NCBI GenBank assembly: GCA_013399895.1
Contig: VXBA01004193.1
Coordinates: forward strand, 749,155-813,154
DNA from: Serilophus lunatus
Lineage: Eukaryota; Chordata; Aves; Passeriformes; Eurylaimidae
Direction of reading: 5' to 3'
DNA length: 64,000 nt
This document shows positions 62,383 to 64,000 of the stretch, piece by piece. The first letter of the stretch is position 1, and each line of letters opens with the position of its first letter. The translations under genes were made by a program, and so were the position numbers. Under the pieces are notes generated by a model. That model was given only the letters and a program-made list of their open reading frames with translations, was not told the origin of the DNA and did no database searches.

Positions 62383-62407
62383 CTACGGGTCTTGCTCATT
62401 CTGTTGT
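62383..62407 (-). CDS. FXYD2: FXYD2 terminal coding exon with stop codon
   Basis: Acceptor TTTCTGCTCCACAG|ACAACA. The 25 coding nucleotides give (R)QQNEQDP and then TAG at 62385-62383. Human FXYD2 ends RQINEDEP, so length and residue pattern agree. The intron before it is 139 bp. This short last exon continues into the 3' UTR. Confidence 0.93.
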
Positions 62408-62546
62408 CTGTGGAGCAGAAAGCAGGGGGAGATTAATTACACGTAGCTGAGATTGGGGGAGAATAGGGGCTGAAATCCCCCTTTCAACCGGCAGGACTAG
62501 AGGAGGGAGGAGAGATGAGGCTGCCTGAAAATAATTCAATACCCAC

Positions 62547-62583
62547 CTTGGCTTCTTCTTCCCTCCACAGTGGAACCGCTGGC
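62547..62583 (-). CDS. FXYD2: FXYD2 coding exon 4 (basic cytoplasmic segment)
   Basis: A 37-nt exon with acceptor TTGCCCCCAG|GCCAGC and donor CCAAG|GTGGGT. Joined to the previous exon it reads SQRFHCGGKKKPR, the basic cytoplasmic tail. Human FXYD2 reads SRRFRCGGNKKRR at the same place. The Cys-Gly-Gly and lysine cluster identify the gamma subunit. One arginine of the stop-transfer pair is replaced by glutamine. The exon ends after two bases of the Arg54 codon and needs a single A from exon 5, which is present. Confidence 0.94.
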
Positions 62584-63223
62584 CTGGGGGCAAGAGGAGT
62601 GACTGAGACTGAGGCTCCCCCGTGCCCCATCTCACCCACCCCTGCAGCCCTGGCACTACCCAGCCACAAGCACCCACTCAGATGTCTCTCTGTCTTCTAA
62701 GCTGTCCCACAATTACAAGTGCTGTTGGTTTTCATATTTCTCTCCCTAAAATGACTGGGTTCTGTCCCTGCACCAGTCATGATGCTGCAGCCACCCCAGC
62801 CCCACGGAGCAGTGAGGGTGTGCAGCAGTGCCAGAACACCCAGGTAGAGTCACAGGTTGTCCTGCACACCCAGCACTGGGTCACTCTGGGAGCTGCCAAG
62901 GTCTGAGGGCTCTGGGAACTTTAGTTTCTCACTCTGAAAATGTCAGAGTTTTCTCTGCTATTTTTAATGAGTGACCTTCCCTCTGAAGCCTTGGCGCTGG
63001 CAGGGAAACACTAAATATTTACGTGGTCTCCTTCCCAACTTGCTCTCTGTTGGGAGCGTGCCTGGATGGAAAGTTCCCAGGCAGCCCCGAGGGCGGACTG
63101 TGCCCACCCCCGGTGCTGTGGGGCAGGGCGGGTGACCCCCAGCCCCAGCCAGAGGAGGGGGGTGAGTGGAGCGGGGGGCATGGAATGGAGCCGAGGGGGT
63201 GTCCAGCCCACCCGGGCACTTAC
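62584..63223 (-). other. FXYD2: FXYD2 intron between coding exons 3 and 4
   Basis: A 640-bp phase-1 intron, GTAAGT to CCCCCAG. No repeat and no further coding sequence was recognised in it. Confidence 0.9.
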
Positions 63224-63298
63224 TGAGGATGATGAGGAGCCCGACCACAAAAGCCACAACGGCGAAGATCAGCCCCCCATTGCGGATGGTGTCGTAGT
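63224..63298 (-). CDS. FXYD2: FXYD2 coding exon 3 (transmembrane segment)
   Basis: A 75-nt exon with acceptor CTCCCCAG|ACTACG and donor ATCCTCA|GTAAGT. It encodes (D)YDTIRNGGLIFAVVAF, then VVGLLIILS. This is the arginine-asparagine-glycine-glycine stretch conserved next to the membrane and the single transmembrane helix of FXYD proteins, including the invariant glycines and the serine at the cytoplasmic border. Human FXYD2 has the same pattern (YETVRNGGLIFAGLAF), and that agreement makes FXYD2 a better match than FXYD6, which has RIGGLVF. The intron towards exon 2 is only 122 bp. Confidence 0.97.
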
Positions 63299-63420
63299 CT
63301 GGGGAGGAGGAGAGCCAAGAGGAGTCAGCCCAGTCTGAGTGCAGGGCTGAGCCCACAGCGGTGTGGGGGTGTGCCCACCCCCTGCCTGCAGCCCCCGGTC
63401 TGCCTGGGGCACACACTCAC

Positions 63421-63459
63421 CGTAGCTGAACCTGTCCATGCCCTGCTCGGGCGCTTGCT
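63421..63459 (-). CDS. FXYD2: FXYD2 coding exon 2 (extracellular segment and FXYD motif start)
   Basis: A 39-nt exon of the Na+/K+-ATPase gamma subunit. It is bounded by CTTTTTCCAG|AGCAAG and TTCAGCTACG|GTGAGT and is phase 1 at both ends. It encodes (E)QAPEQGMDRFSY, and with the first two bases of the next exon it completes Phe-Ser-Tyr-Asp, the signature FXYD motif. Family members usually have proline before this motif; here it is arginine. An internal ATG (Met-Asp-Arg-Phe) could act as an alternative start and would give a 51-residue product. FXYD proteins bind the alpha-beta pump complex and change its Na+ and K+ affinities. The gamma subunit is best known from kidney. Confidence 0.92.
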
Positions 63460-63776
63460 CTGGAAAAAGAGGAGAAAACCCAGTGAGAGCCAGGTCCTGG
63501 GCACTGGGGTCCTGGCATGGAGACAGGAGAGACCAGGAATGAGGGCTGCAAGCGAGAGTGCTGTGACTTCCTTTGTGTCCATCCGAGCCAGTAAAGGTTT
63601 CCCGAGCTCCTGAATTTCACCCCAGAAAGCTTAACATCCACGGTGCATTCACAGGATGCACTTGCAGGCTGCATTAGCGGGATGCAGGGAGCCTTCGAGC
63701 TCCGGGTGAAGCTGCAGGCAGGGACACACAGCTCCACGAACCTCGGGAAGCGCCGCTGCCCGCCAGACCCCACGGG
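63460..63776 (-). other. FXYD2: Sequence between the 24-bp array and FXYD2 exon 2
   Basis: Inferred to be intron. It ends, in transcript sense, with a good pyrimidine tract and CCAG at exon 2. An open stretch near 63.60-63.70 kb could be considered as an exon, but its only nearby donor candidate (GGGGTGAAA) is weak and it has no FXYD-like residues. Confidence 0.6.
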
Positions 63777-64000
63777 CACACACCTCACCTGTTCCCATGG
63801 CACACACCTCACCTGTTCCCATGGCACACACCTCACCTGTTCCCATGGCACACACCTCACCTGTTCCCATGGCACACACCTCATCTGTTCCCATGGCACA
63901 CACCTCACCTGTTCCCATGGCACACACCTCATCTGTTCCCATGGCACACACCTCATCTGTTCCCATGGCACACACCCCATCTGTTCCCATGGCGCACACC
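63777..64000 (-). repeat. 24-bp tandem array carrying FXYD2 start codon and splice donor copies
   Basis: Nine complete 24-bp units (starts at 63777, 63801, 63825, 63849, 63873, 63897, 63921, 63945, 63969) and a partial tenth at the window edge. Units are identical except for one recurrent change (the T in plus-strand CATCTG instead of CACCTG) and a second change in unit nine. On the minus strand every unit contains GCCATGGGAACAG. It is followed by GTGAGG in units 1, 2, 3, 4 and 6, by ATGAGG in units 5, 7 and 8, and by ATGGGG in unit 9. The unit length is a multiple of three, and the minus-strand frame reads Met-Gly-Thr-(Gly or Asp)-Glu-Val-Cys-Ala without stops. There are no unique spacers, so it is a minisatellite, not a CRISPR array. 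The total length is unknown because it continues past base 64000. Confidence 0.97.
63789..63798 (-). CDS. FXYD2: Putative FXYD2 coding exon 1 (ATG plus 7 nt), array copy nearest exon 2
   Basis: Inferred start of FXYD2. On the minus strand each full unit of the 24-bp array reads GCC-ATG-GGA-ACA-G, and this copy is followed by the donor GTGAGG. That is an optimal Kozak context, ten coding bases and a consensus 5' splice site. Splicing to 63459 gives GAG at the junction and the protein start MGTEQAPEQGMDRFSYDYDT, in frame with all later exons and 61 residues in total, close to the 64-66 of mammalian FXYD2 forms. Five array copies have an intact donor. This copy is chosen only because it is nearest to exon 2 (intron of 329 bp). 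Alternatives are a different copy, an exon beyond base 64000, or initiation at the in-frame ATG in exon 2. Confidence 0.5.

Noticed and set aside
63600..63720. Alternative FXYD2 exon between the array and exon 2
   Set aside because: Only a weak donor (GGGGTGAAA) and no FXYD-like residues; kept only as a remote alternative.
63777..63980. Repeat protein in the alternative frame of the array (Met-Arg-Cys-Val-Pro-Trp-Glu-Gln units)
   Set aside because: This frame does not join FXYD2 exon 2 in phase and is only a frame shadow of the array.
63777..64000. CRISPR array
   Set aside because: Units follow each other without unique spacers, and the host is a bird; it is a 24-bp minisatellite.
1..64000. 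Endogenous retrovirus or full-length LINE
   Set aside because: No reverse transcriptase, gag or integrase-like frame and no paired LTRs were seen; all CR1 copies are short 3' ends.

Overview
This is nuclear DNA from a bird. Two observations support that. First, about sixteen 3'-end fragments of CR1, the dominant LINE of birds and reptiles, are scattered on both strands. Second, two spliced vertebrate genes sit side by side in the order and orientation known from other amniotes (DSCAML1 then FXYD2, both transcribed leftward, as on human 11q23.3). I cannot fix the species. There is no bacterial, organellar or viral gene content and no intact mobile element.

Layout from right to left, in the direction of transcription. 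At 62.0-64.0 kb lies FXYD2, the gamma subunit that modulates the Na+/K+-ATPase. Four coding exons, the stop codon, the 3' UTR and an AATAAA signal are visible. The start codon is not certain, but a 24-bp tandem array that runs off the window edge (63777-64000) carries, in every complete unit, a strong Kozak ATG and a 10-nt open stretch. In five of nine units this is followed by a consensus splice donor in exactly the phase needed to join the first certain exon. About 8 kb of intergenic DNA follows. Then comes a GC-rich, CpG-rich block (53.5-54.3 kb) holding the first coding exon of DSCAML1, a neuronal immunoglobulin-superfamily adhesion receptor. Exon 2 (first Ig domain) is at 45.6-45.9 kb and exon 3 (start of the second Ig domain) at 43.0-43.2 kb. 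Everything from 43.0 kb to base 1 looks like one very long intron that continues beyond the window.

The three DSCAML1 exons join in frame to give the signal peptide, Ig1 and the start of Ig2 (169 complete residues). The four certain FXYD2 exons join in frame to give the FXYD motif, one membrane span and the basic cytoplasmic tail. The rest is non-coding: CR1 remnants, short simple repeats, two GC-rich islands inside intron 3, and several AT-rich, repeat-free blocks that are plausible conserved enhancers but cannot be proven so from one sequence.

The observation most worth following is the FXYD2 array: a minisatellite whose unit seems to be the first coding exon plus its 5' splice site. The unit is a multiple of three and free of stops, so copy number and donor choice could change the protein's N-terminus.
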